Origin: Pseudomonadota bacterium
Lineage (GTDB): Bacteria > Pseudomonadota > Alphaproteobacteria > Sphingomonadales > Sphingomonadaceae
Assembly: GCA_023422695.1 (NCBI GenBank)
Contig: JAFAGN010000062.1
Coordinates: forward strand, 1 to 6,799
Direction of reading: 5' to 3'
Length of the DNA stretch: 6,799 nucleotides
Positions 1-5,483 of this stretch are shown here, piece by piece; the first letter of the stretch is position 1, and each line of letters starts with the position of its first letter. The notes below the pieces were generated by a model. That model was not told where the DNA came from, did no database searches, and saw nothing but the letters and a program-made list of their open reading frames with translations. Position numbers and translations under genes: made by a program.

Positions 1-32
1 CACCTCCCCATCGCTGCGCGACAGGGAGGATC
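1..32. repeat. Partial copy of a composite palindromic intergenic repeat (cut by the window edge)
   Basis: This stretch folds as CCTCCC (3-8) with GGGAGG (24-29) around an inner TCGC/GCGA stem and ends in GGGAGGATC (24-32). It is the reverse complement of the left end of the element at 2338-2475: the flanks CACCTCCCCAT and ACAGGGAGGATC are identical and only the 9-base inner stem-loop differs. The rest of this copy would lie before base 1. Confidence 0.75.
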
Positions 33-64
33 GACGTCAGCTTCTGATCGATTCCGGTCATTCC

Positions 65-81
65 CCTCCCTTGCAGGGAGG
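65..81. other. Perfect hairpin downstream of the lipoprotein gene
   Basis: CCTCCC (65-70) and GGGAGG (76-81) form a perfect 6-bp stem with a 5-base loop, 25 bp past the lipoprotein stop codon. There is no T-tract on either side, so it is not a classical rho-independent terminator. It could stabilise the 3' end of the mRNA or be another fragment of the intergenic repeat family at 1-32. No gene is supported in 1-105. Confidence 0.45.
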
Positions 82-105
82 CGAGAGCCATGCCCGCCGT
101 ATACA

Positions 106-711
106 TCACCGAAAAAAGCAGTTTACCCCCGCGAACAGCGCGTCGATCTTGGCCGTGTCGCCCGGCGCGGCGAACATGCCGCCGACGACATTGCCGCCGG
201 TGCCGATGCTGAATTCTTCGCCCAGCGTGCTGTCGTCCACGGCGACGATCGACACCGACTCGCCCGCCTTGGCGCGCGTCGTGCCGATCGCGATGCCGCT
301 GGCGGTCGAATAGGCGACCGCGCCGGGTTCGTTGCCCAGGAACCAGCCGACGAATTTGCCGTCCTGAAAATTGAGCGTCATCGCGTCGTAGCGAGTGAAT
401 TGCAGCGGCCCGGCGCCGCATTCGTCGTTGGTGCTGCGGTCGTCGGCCTGTCCCGCGACATTCGCCAGCGCGGTTTCGGCCTGCGCGCGCGCGGCGCCAA
501 AGGCGAGCAGGCTGGCCTTGCCGCTGCTCTTGTCGACAAAGCGCAGCCCTTCGCCATCGAGGCTGACCGCGGTCGTCGCGGCGTTCGGCCCGTCGGCCTT
601 GGCTTCCGGAACCGGGGGCGCAGCGACGTCCGTTTCGGTGGGCGCCGGCTGGGCCGCCGGTTTGCACGCCGCGAGTGCGGCCGTCGCTGCGAGGATCATG
701 ATCTTACGCAT
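106..711 (-). CDS. Putative outer-membrane/periplasmic lipoprotein, function unknown
   Basis: The 201-aa product begins with a short positively charged n-region (MRKIM), a hydrophobic stretch and a lipobox LAAC ending at Cys16, so it is probably exported and lipidated. Residues 17-45 are a Pro/Ala-rich linker. The rest (about 48-201) is a compact periplasmic domain with a DECGAG motif (Cys98), a repeated GW/GI-type beta pattern around 119-143 and a C-terminal NCFFR (Cys198); the two cysteines could form a disulfide. I do not recognise a named family. The start is well supported: GGAGGAG lies about 9 bases upstream of the ATG. That ATG sits inside the end of the DUF2238 gene (8-bp overlap, ATGCGTAA), which points to coupled translation and a shared operon. 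No catalytic motif was recognised. Confidence 0.85.
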   Translation of the reverse strand: MRKIMILAATAALAACKPAAQPAPTETDVAAPPVPEAKADGPNAATTAVSLDGEGLRFVDKSSGKASLLAFGAARAQAETALANVAGQADDRSTNDECGAGPLQFTRYDAMTLNFQDGKFVGWFLGNEPGAVAYSTASGIAIGTTRAKAGESVSIVAVDDSTLGEEFSIGTGGNVVGGMFAAPGDTAKIDALFAGVNCFFR

Positions 712-1336
712 CGTCTATTCTCCTCCGCGGTATCGCCAGCACCAATATCGCGCCGAGCGTCGCCAGCGCCATATCCTTTTGCGCGTCCCAGATGTCGCCT
801 TGCTGGCCGTTGTAGCGATCGGCGGTTTCGCCCGCCGCGACGATGGTCAGCAGCCATTCGAAGATTTCATAGAGGCAGGAAATGGCCAAGACCCAAGCAA
901 GCACGGTTAATGCCGTGCCGCGATTGCCGAGCCCGCCCCAGTGCCGCGCGATTTCGGCGATCGGAATCACCGACAATGCGCCAAAGGCAAAATGGACGAG
1001 GCGGTCGTAATGGTTGCGGGTCCAGCCCAAGGCGTCGGAGAGGCTGGTGCCGGTGAGTGCGCGCGCCCAAGCGTCGTAAGGGACGCTGCTGTAGGCGTAG
1101 CGACCGCCGAGGGTGTGGAGCGCCATGAAGACGACGATGCAGGCGACGGATGCGGTCGAGAGCGGCCAGCGGCGGAGCAGCGCGGGGGCGGCGACGAGCA
1201 GCAGCATCGTCGGGATATGCTGGAGCAGCGCGATTTCGGGATAGGGCTGGTCGATCTGCGCGGCGAGCAGCAGAATGAGGAGGGCGCCGAGCAGGCGGCG
1301 CTGTGCTGGCGGGGTGGTGGAAGCGGTTTCGGTCAT
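704..1336 (-). CDS. DUF2238 (YjdF-like) integral membrane protein
   Basis: The 210-aa product has about six hydrophobic segments (roughly residues 15-27, 42-55, 60-76, 114-129, 141-167, 188-203), consistent with an inner-membrane protein. It carries the conserved signatures I associate with DUF2238/YjdF: HTLGGRY (74-80), RNHYDRLVHFAFG (107-119), YEIFEW (156-161) and GQQGDIWDAQKDM (177-189). Length is typical of the family. The molecular function is not established; the clustered polar and charged residues (His74, Arg107, Asp111, His115, Glu160, Asp181, Asp184) next to membrane segments suggest an active or binding site, which is inference. The ATG at 1336 is preceded by a G-rich ribosome binding site (AGGGGG, 5 bases away). 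It overlaps the downstream lipoprotein gene by 8 bp, so the two are probably expressed together. A REP-like repeat sits in its leader. Confidence 0.9.
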   Translation of the reverse strand: MTETASTTPPAQRRLLGALLILLLAAQIDQPYPEIALLQHIPTMLLLVAAPALLRRWPLSTASVACIVVFMALHTLGGRYAYSSVPYDAWARALTGTSLSDALGWTRNHYDRLVHFAFGALSVIPIAEIARHWGGLGNRGTALTVLAWVLAISCLYEIFEWLLTIVAAGETADRYNGQQGDIWDAQKDMALATLGAILVLAIPRRRIDDA

Positions 1337-1351
1337 CCCGTCCCCCTATCG

Positions 1352-1377
1352 GTTCGTGTCGAGCGAAGTCGAGACAC
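1352..1377. repeat. REP-like intergenic repeat, GTGTC...GACAC dyad
   Basis: The unit contains GTGTC (1357-1361) and GACAC (1373-1377) flanking GAGCGAAGTCGA, giving an imperfect hairpin. I recall this GTTCGTGTCGAGCGAAGTCG type of sequence as dispersed between genes in sphingomonad genomes. It lies 15 bp before the DUF2238 start codon, so it would be part of that gene's 5' leader. Copy number cannot be judged here; no second copy of this exact unit was seen in the window. Confidence 0.6.
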
Positions 1378-1409
1378 GCATCGTTAGAGCGGCGTGCGTT
1401 AAACATGAG

Positions 1410-1495
1410 CCGTTCGCCCTGAGCTTGTCGAAGGGCCGTTCTTCCTTGCGACGCTGACAGAAAGAGCGGTGCTTCGACAAGCTCAGCACGAACGG
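1410..1495. repeat. Inverted pair of REP-like repeats
   Basis: CTGAGCTTGTCGAAG (1419-1433) is perfectly reverse-complemented by CTTCGACAAGCTCAG (1472-1486). The match extends through CCGTTCG (1410-1416) and CGAACGG (1489-1495) after two mismatches, giving 24-base arms around a 38-base spacer. The unit CCCTGAGCTTGTCGAAGGG (1417-1435) recurs exactly at 6781-6799. This resembles REP/BIME organisation and could end or stabilise the dimethylaminohydrolase transcript, whose stop is 23 bp away. There is no adjacent T-tract. The 1337-1518 gap between genes holds this pair and the unit at 1352-1377, nothing else that I can see. Confidence 0.8.
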
Positions 1496-1518
1496 GATTT
1501 GGATCGTGGGAAACGAGG

Positions 1519-2298
1519 TCACCAGCGCAGCGACATGCAACTGAGCCCCGCGTCGATATGCGCGATCTGATGCGTCGGGAGCGCGCGGATCGCGAGCCCG
1601 CGCGCGGCGAGCAGCGCATGGGTCGCGGGCCAGCGATCGCCGACGAGAATCGTGTCGTTGATGCGCAGCAGGTTGGCGGCTTCCCCTTCACCCGGCGGGG
1701 TCAACACCACCTCCAGCCCCGCGAATTGCGGGCAATTTGCGAGTTCAGGCACGGCGAGGATGGTGTGCGCGTCGATCAGGCCGCAGCCGGTCTTGAAATG
1801 GAGGACGCCGGGCGGCGTCTCGGCAATCTCGGCGCGGGTGCCGAGCTGGCCGAGCAGCGCGGCAAGTTCTTCGGCGCCCTCGCGGTCGGTGCGCGCCGAA
1901 AGGCCGATGATCACGCGGTCGGCGAGGCGTAGCACGTCGCCGCCATCGGCATAGCCCGGACCCGCCATTTCGAGGAGGCGGGTATGATGTGCGGCGAGCG
2001 GGGCGCGGATATGGCGAACCTCGCCTGCGCGGCTGGGCGCGCCGGGACGGAGCAGGATCGCGCCCTCGGGAAAGGTCAGCGCGACATCTTCGGTGAACAG
2101 CGCATCGGGGAAGGCGTCGAGCGGTTCAAGCACGGTGACGATCAGGCCAAGGTCGCGGAGCGCGGCGACATAAGCGGCATGCTCGGCGGCGAGGCCCGGG
2201 AAGTCGGGATCGGGGCCGTTATCGGCGCGGATGCCGTGGACCGCCGAGGGCGCCGGGGTGCGGCAGAGGGCGTGGGTGAAGGCATAGGGGGTGGTCAT
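1519..2298 (-). CDS. ddaH: Dimethylarginine dimethylaminohydrolase (DDAH)
   Basis: The 259-aa product belongs to the amidinotransferase/deiminase fold family and closely matches the bacterial DDAH pattern: hydrolysis of N-omega-methylated arginine to citrulline and a methylamine in the cytoplasm. Visible motifs are FPDALFTEDVAL (63-74; Glu70/Asp71 in the guanidinium site), RPGAPSR (84-90), DGGDVL (118-123), VLHFKTG with catalytic His167, and the C-terminal DAGLSCMSLRW with nucleophile Cys254. The end matches the Pseudomonas aeruginosa enzyme (GGVSCMSLRF, from memory) very well, so DDAH is preferred over arginine deiminase, which is usually longer. The ATG at 2298 is chosen because the frame further upstream runs through an intergenic repeat. 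It has no clear ribosome binding site; see the promoter entry. No arginine-catabolism genes are adjacent, so the physiological substrate is inferred only from family. Confidence 0.88.
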   Translation of the reverse strand: MTTPYAFTHALCRTPAPSAVHGIRADNGPDPDFPGLAAEHAAYVAALRDLGLIVTVLEPLDAFPDALFTEDVALTFPEGAILLRPGAPSRAGEVRHIRAPLAAHHTRLLEMAGPGYADGGDVLRLADRVIIGLSARTDREGAEELAALLGQLGTRAEIAETPPGVLHFKTGCGLIDAHTILAVPELANCPQFAGLEVVLTPPGEGEAANLLRINDTILVGDRWPATHALLAARGLAIRALPTHQIAHIDAGLSCMSLRW

Positions 2299-2304
2299 GC
2301 CAAG

Positions 2305-2334
2305 GGCATAGCTTGGATGCAGACAGATGGCCAA
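2305..2334 (-). promoter_or_regulatory. Candidate promoter for the DDAH gene, possibly leaderless
   Basis: On the minus strand TTGGCC (2334-2329) and TATGCC (2310-2305) are separated by 18 bp, and the -10-like box ends 6 bases before the ATG at 2298. That would place the transcription start on or next to the A of the ATG, in keeping with the lack of a Shine-Dalgarno sequence. Matches to consensus are modest (4/6 and 3/6), so this is a weak prediction. Confidence 0.3.
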
Positions 2335-2337
2335 GAT

Positions 2338-2475
2338 GATCCTCCCTGTGCCGAAGGCATGGGGAGGTGGCAGCCTCGCAGAGGCTGACGGAGGGGCTTT
2401 GGCGCTACCGTCGAAACCCCTCCACCACCGCTTCGCGGCGGTCCCCCTCCCCAACGCTTCGCGATGGGGAGGATC
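2338..2475. repeat. 138-bp composite palindromic repeat with terminal inverted repeats
   Basis: Terminal GATCCTCCC (2338-2346) and GGGAGGATC (2467-2475) are perfect 9-bp inverted repeats. Between them lies a chain of hairpins: CCTCCC/GGGAGG with inner TGCC/GGCA (2341-2367); CAGCCTC/GAGGCTG (2371-2387); GGAGGGG (2390-2396) with CCCCTCC (2417-2423); ACC-CCGC/GCGG-GGT (2424-2442); and CCTCCCC/GGGGAGG with inner CGC/GCG (2446-2472). It starts 6 bp after the asd stop codon and ends 39 bp before the DDAH start. It codes for nothing I can support. It resembles non-autonomous MITE- or REP-type elements and may also shape the asd mRNA 3' end. A partial second copy is at 1-32. Confidence 0.85.
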
Positions 2476-2481
2476 TTTGGC

Positions 2482-3507
2482 TTACCCCTTCTTCAGATGC
2501 CGCCGACCCAGCAGCTCAGCAATCTGCACCGCGTTCAGCGCCGCGCCCTTGCGCAGGTTATCGCTGACGCACCACAGGTTCAGGCCGTTTTCGACCGTCG
2601 GGTCTTCGCGCACGCGGCTGACGAAGGTCGCGAAATCGCCGACGCATTCGACGGGCGTGATGTAACCGCCATTCTCGCGCTTGTCGTGGAGGACGACGCC
2701 CGGCGCCTCGCGCAGGATGCGCTGCGCGTCCTCGGCCGACAGTTCCTGTTCCATCTCGATGTTGATCGCTTCCGAATGGCCGACGAAGACCGGCACGCGG
2801 ACACAGGTCGCAGTGACCTTGATCTTGGGATCGAGGATCTTCTTGGTCTCGACCACCATCTTCCACTCTTCCTTGGTCGATCCGTCGTCGAGGAAGCTGT
2901 CGATGTGCGGGATGACGTTGAAGGCGATCTGCTTGGTGAACTTTTGTACGTCCTTTTCGTCGCCGACGAAGATCTGCCGCGTCTGGTTCCACAGCTCGTC
3001 CATGCCAGCCTTGCCGGCGCCCGACACCGACTGGTAGGTCGACACGACGACGCGCGTGATCGTGGCGGCATCGTGCAGCGGCTTCAGCGCGACGACCATC
3101 TGCGCGGTCGAGCAGTTCGGGTTGGCGATGATATTCTTCGCGGTATAGCCGTCGATGGCGTCGGGGTTCACCTCGGGCACGATCAGCGGCACGTCGGGAT
3201 CCATCCGGTACAGCGAGCTATTGTCGATCACGACGCAGCCCGCCGCCGCGGCCTTGGGCGCGTGGATCTTCGTCGCTTCGCTGCCGATCGCAAAGATCGC
3301 CATGTCCCAGCCCGACCAATCGAAATTCTCGATATTCTGGCATTTGACGGTCTTGCCGGTGTCGCCGATTTCGATGTCGTCGCCCTGGCTGCGCGACGAC
3401 GCGACCGCAGCGATCTCGTCATAGGGAAATTCGCGTTCGGCGAGGATGGCGAGCACTTCGCGCCCGACATTGCCCGTCGCACCCGCGACGACGATCCGGT
3501 AACCCAT
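2482..3507 (-). CDS. asd: Aspartate-semialdehyde dehydrogenase
   Basis: The 341-aa enzyme reduces aspartyl-4-phosphate to aspartate semialdehyde with NADPH, the branch point to lysine/diaminopimelate, threonine, methionine and isoleucine, in the cytoplasm. Motifs visible: N-terminal nucleotide-binding GATGNVGRE (9-17), SSRSQG (37-42), FAIGSEAT (72-79), DNSSLYRMD (95-103), the active-site NPNCST with Cys132 (129-134), VSTYQSVSGAGKAG (155-168) and RVPVFVGHSEA with Arg237 and catalytic His244. Length is normal and no residue is missing. The ATG at 3507 has AAAGGG about 8 bases upstream. It lies downstream of rplS but behind a strong terminator; no separate promoter is obvious in the 30 bp between that terminator and the start codon, so it may rely on a promoter overlapping the terminator stem or on read-through. 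Confidence 0.97.
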   Translation of the reverse strand: MGYRIVVAGATGNVGREVLAILAEREFPYDEIAAVASSRSQGDDIEIGDTGKTVKCQNIENFDWSGWDMAIFAIGSEATKIHAPKAAAAGCVVIDNSSLYRMDPDVPLIVPEVNPDAIDGYTAKNIIANPNCSTAQMVVALKPLHDAATITRVVVSTYQSVSGAGKAGMDELWNQTRQIFVGDEKDVQKFTKQIAFNVIPHIDSFLDDGSTKEEWKMVVETKKILDPKIKVTATCVRVPVFVGHSEAINIEMEQELSAEDAQRILREAPGVVLHDKRENGGYITPVECVGDFATFVSRVREDPTVENGLNLWCVSDNLRKGAALNAVQIAELLGRRHLKKG

Positions 3508-3539
3508 CTGTTATGCCCTTTATGCTGATGCTGAAATGA

Positions 3540-3579
3540 AAAACGACCGGTTCTGCCTGTTGGCGGAACCGGTCGTTTT
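3540..3579 (-). terminator. Rho-independent terminator after rplS
   Basis: AAAACGACCGGTTC (3540-3553) and GAACCGGTCGTTTT (3566-3579) form a perfect 14-bp stem with a 12-base loop that can itself pair GCC with GGC. Read on the minus strand the stem ends in TTTTT, as expected for a terminator of the trmD-rplS transcript. A smaller hairpin, GAGAG/CTCTC (3603-3615), lies between it and the rplS stop. Confidence 0.9.
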
Positions 3580-3616
3580 GGAAAGCTGTTTCGGCTTTGG
3601 GTGAGAGAAGCTCTCC

Positions 3617-3994
3617 TTAGCCTTCGCCGGCTTCCGACCGGTAATCGCGGCGTTCCGCAATACGCGCCGATTTACCAGTGCGGCCACGAAGATAGTAAAG
3701 CTTCGCACGACGCACGGCACCCTTGCGGATGACGGTAATGCTGTCGATGTTCGGCGAATAGAGCGGGAACACGCGCTCGACACCTTCGCCGAACGACATT
3801 TTGCGCACGGTGAAGTTGGAGCCCATGCCCTTGTTCGAGCGCGCGATGCACACGCCTTCGAAATTCTGGACGCGGGTGCGTTCGCCTTCGACCACCTTGA
3901 CGCCGATTTTCACGGTGTCGCCGGGGCGGAAGGTCGGAATGGTCTTGTCAGCCTTGGCAATTTCTTCGGCTTCGATCGTCTGGATGAGGTTCAT
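3617..3994 (-). CDS. rplS: 50S ribosomal protein L19
   Basis: The 125-aa product is a component of the large ribosomal subunit near the 30S-50S interface. Family signatures are clear: IPTFRPGDTVKIGVKVVEGERTR (residues 19-41, shown by its key FRPGD and VVEG), NFEGVCIAR, the FTVRKMSFGEGVERVFPLYSP region (60-80) and the basic RRAKLYYLRGRTGKSARI segment near the C-terminus. The ATG at 3994 gives the N-terminus MNLIQTIEAEEIAK, typical of the family; longer readings of the frame run back into trmD and are not supported. AAGAGGA and AGAGG lie just upstream on the minus strand. Only 4 bp separate it from the trmD stop, so it is co-transcribed with trmD. It has the normal trmD-rplS order and ends at the strong terminator at 3540-3579. 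Confidence 0.97.
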   Translation of the reverse strand: MNLIQTIEAEEIAKADKTIPTFRPGDTVKIGVKVVEGERTRVQNFEGVCIARSNKGMGSNFTVRKMSFGEGVERVFPLYSPNIDSITVIRKGAVRRAKLYYLRGRTGKSARIAERRDYRSEAGEG

Positions 3995-3998
3995 GCCT

Positions 3999-4736
3999 CT
4001 AGTCCTCTTCTTTTCGCCGCGCGCCAGAGGCAGGTCGGGCCCGAGCGCCCTCATGGCGCTCCCAAAGGTCCGGCCTGCGTAACCGTGTCTGATCTTCCGC
4101 CTGGCGTTGCCGCCAGGCCGCGATCTTCGCATGATCCCCCGATCGCAGCACTTCGGGGATCGTGCGCCCTTCCCATGTAACGGGCCGGGTATAGTGCGGA
4201 TATTCGAGCAAGCCGTTTTCAAACGACTCATCGTCCCCGCTAGAAGCCGCGCCCATTACGCCGGGAAGCAGGCGAATGCAAGCGTCGAGCAGAAGCAGCG
4301 CGCCCATCTCGCCGCCCGACAGGATGATGTCGCCCATCGACACTTCTTCGATCGGGCGGGCATCGAAAATCCGTTCGTCGAAACCCTCGAACCGGCCGCA
4401 CAGGATGATCGCGCCGGGACCGGCGGCGAGGTCGCGGACGCGCGCCTGCGTGATCGGCGTGCCGCGCGGGGTCATCGCCAGCACAGGCAGTCCCGGATGT
4501 GCCGCGACCGCATGGTCGACCGCCGCCGCCAGCACATCGGCCTTCAGCACCATCCCCGCCCCGCCGCCCGCGGGCGTATCGTCGACGGTGCGATGCTTGT
4601 CGGTTGCGAAGTCGCGGATCTGCACCGGCGCACAAGCCCAGGTGCCGCTCTCAAGCGCGCGCCCCGCCATGCTGTGCCCGAGCGGGCCGGGGAACATATC
4701 GGGATAGAGCGTCAGGGGGACGGCGGTGAAGGTCAT
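3999..4736 (-). CDS. trmD: tRNA (guanine-37-N1)-methyltransferase
   Basis: The 245-aa SPOUT-class enzyme transfers methyl from S-adenosylmethionine to N1 of G37 in the anticodon loop, preventing +1 frameshifting. Visible motifs: TVDDTPAGGGAGMVLK (50-65), MTPRGTPITQ (88-97), the trefoil-knot region IILCGRFEGFDERI (110-123, Glu117) and EVSMGDIILSGGE (131-143), CIRLLPGVMG with Arg155, then SFENGLLEYPHYTRP (171-185) and IPEVLRSGDHAKI (193-205). The position that I recall as the catalytic Asp169 of the Haemophilus enzyme is Glu170 here. The ATG at 4736 overlaps the vapC stop (ATGA), so translation is likely coupled; there is only a weak ribosome binding site of its own. The usual upstream neighbour rimM is not present. 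The tail (226-245) is basic and Ala/Arg-rich. Confidence 0.96.
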   Translation of the reverse strand: MTFTAVPLTLYPDMFPGPLGHSMAGRALESGTWACAPVQIRDFATDKHRTVDDTPAGGGAGMVLKADVLAAAVDHAVAAHPGLPVLAMTPRGTPITQARVRDLAAGPGAIILCGRFEGFDERIFDARPIEEVSMGDIILSGGEMGALLLLDACIRLLPGVMGAASSGDDESFENGLLEYPHYTRPVTWEGRTIPEVLRSGDHAKIAAWRQRQAEDQTRLRRPDLWERHEGARARPASGARRKEED

Positions 4737-5110
4737 GGCAAGGTCCAATTCTCGACCGTTAACCCCGGCACGTCGGCGAAGTCGGCCTCGTTTGCGGTGA
4801 CGAGGGCGACGCCTTGGGATAGCGCATGCGCCGCAATCAATCGGTCGTAGCTTCCGCGTCGGAACGGCAACGCTGCATAGGCCTGCGCCGCCTTATAGTC
4901 GAAATCGAGCACCGGCACCTCTTCGACAAAGGCTTGCAACTGATCGAAGGCGGGTGCCTTGCCGCGCGCCGAACCATGCGCAACCTCGGCATAGGCGATC
5001 GCGGAGGTGACCATATCGCCCTCGTCGCACGCGCCCGCCCGCGCCACCAGCCGCGCGTCGAGGTTCATGACCAGCGCAATGATGGCATTGCTATCCAGCA
5101 GATATTTCAC
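4733..5110 (-). CDS. vapC: VapC-type PIN-domain ribonuclease toxin
   Basis: The 125-aa PIN-domain protein has the expected acidic site: Asp6 in LLDSNAI, Glu42 in AYAEVAHG, Asp89 in RGSYDRLIAAHAL, and Asn107/Asp110 in LVTANEADFADVPGL. Length and layout match VapC toxins, Mg-dependent RNases that often cut tRNA or rRNA. The start is a GTG at 5110 that overlaps the antitoxin stop (GTGA), the usual antitoxin-first coupled arrangement. Its own stop overlaps the trmD ATG (ATGA), which is unusual because it links a toxin to an essential gene. The active site looks intact, so the toxin is probably functional. Its RNA target cannot be read from sequence. Confidence 0.9.
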   Translation of the reverse strand: MKYLLDSNAIIALVMNLDARLVARAGACDEGDMVTSAIAYAEVAHGSARGKAPAFDQLQAFVEEVPVLDFDYKAAQAYAALPFRRGSYDRLIAAHALSQGVALVTANEADFADVPGLTVENWTLP

Positions 5111-5472
5111 GCGCCGTCATTTCCGTCGGCCTTGCCCGTCAACAGAGCCCGATGCTCGAACAGCCTGTCTTCCGGCGCAATCAGATGCAGGTCGGTGGCG
5201 GACCCTGCCACCTTCGCGATGTTGAATTTGCGTTTGGGCCGGTTGACGGGCTCGTAGCAAAGAAACTGTCCGTGCTCGACAATCAAATCCATTTCGGTTC
5301 CTGCCACCAATTCGGTCCCCGCCGGGATCCGTACCGCCAGCGAGTTTCCCGATTTGAAGACCTTCACCCTGTGCCGCGTTTTGTCCGATGGCTTCAACCA
5401 CGGCGCGGCGCCAAGCACCCGATTCACGCCGAATGTGCGCCGGTCCTCATTGACTTCACTTCGCTTTGCCAT
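5107..5472 (-). CDS. vapB: AbrB/MazE-type antitoxin of the vapBC pair
   Basis: The 121-aa product has a swapped-hairpin AbrB-like DNA-binding core at about 34-75, with HRVKVFKSGNSLAVRIP (34-50) as its signature and a following GTEMDLIVEHGQF strand. The C-terminal part (80-112), with ATDLHLIAPEDRLFEHRALL, should wrap the toxin. Compared with ordinary VapB proteins (about 75-85 aa, starting at the KVFKSGNS strand), it carries an extra basic N-terminal stretch of about 32 residues. The ATG at 5472 is favoured by GGAGA (5483-5479) six bases upstream; in-frame ATGs further upstream fall inside the operator. The gene has its own candidate promoter and a palindromic operator immediately upstream, consistent with autorepression by the VapB-VapC complex. 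Confidence 0.85.
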   Translation of the reverse strand: MAKRSEVNEDRRTFGVNRVLGAAPWLKPSDKTRHRVKVFKSGNSLAVRIPAGTELVAGTEMDLIVEHGQFLCYEPVNRPKRKFNIAKVAGSATDLHLIAPEDRLFEHRALLTGKADGNDGA

Positions 5473-5483
5473 CGCCAATCTCC

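Noticed and set aside
2299..2454. N-terminal extension of the DDAH frame to 2454
   Set aside because: The extra 52 codons pass through the palindromic repeat and have no family match; the protein beginning at 2298 has the normal DDAH length.
2464..3528. Long plus-strand open frame (354 codons) opposite asd
   Set aside because: It is the antisense shadow of a clearly conserved enzyme gene in GC-rich DNA, has no recognisable motif and is rich in Arg/Asp as expected from a complement frame.
4099..4118. Perfect 8-bp hairpin GCCTGGCG/CGCCAGGC as a terminator or regulatory element
   Set aside because: It lies inside the conserved WRQRQAED-coding part of trmD, with no T-tract; best explained by GC-rich codons.
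3995..4231. N-terminal extension of the rplS frame into trmD
   Set aside because: L19 begins at MNLIQTIEAEEIAK with a proper ribosome binding site; the extension lies wholly inside trmD in another frame.
4107..4850. Plus-strand open frame (247 codons) opposite trmD and vapC
   Set aside because: Antisense shadow of trmD, which is certain; no motif or ribosome binding site that favours it.
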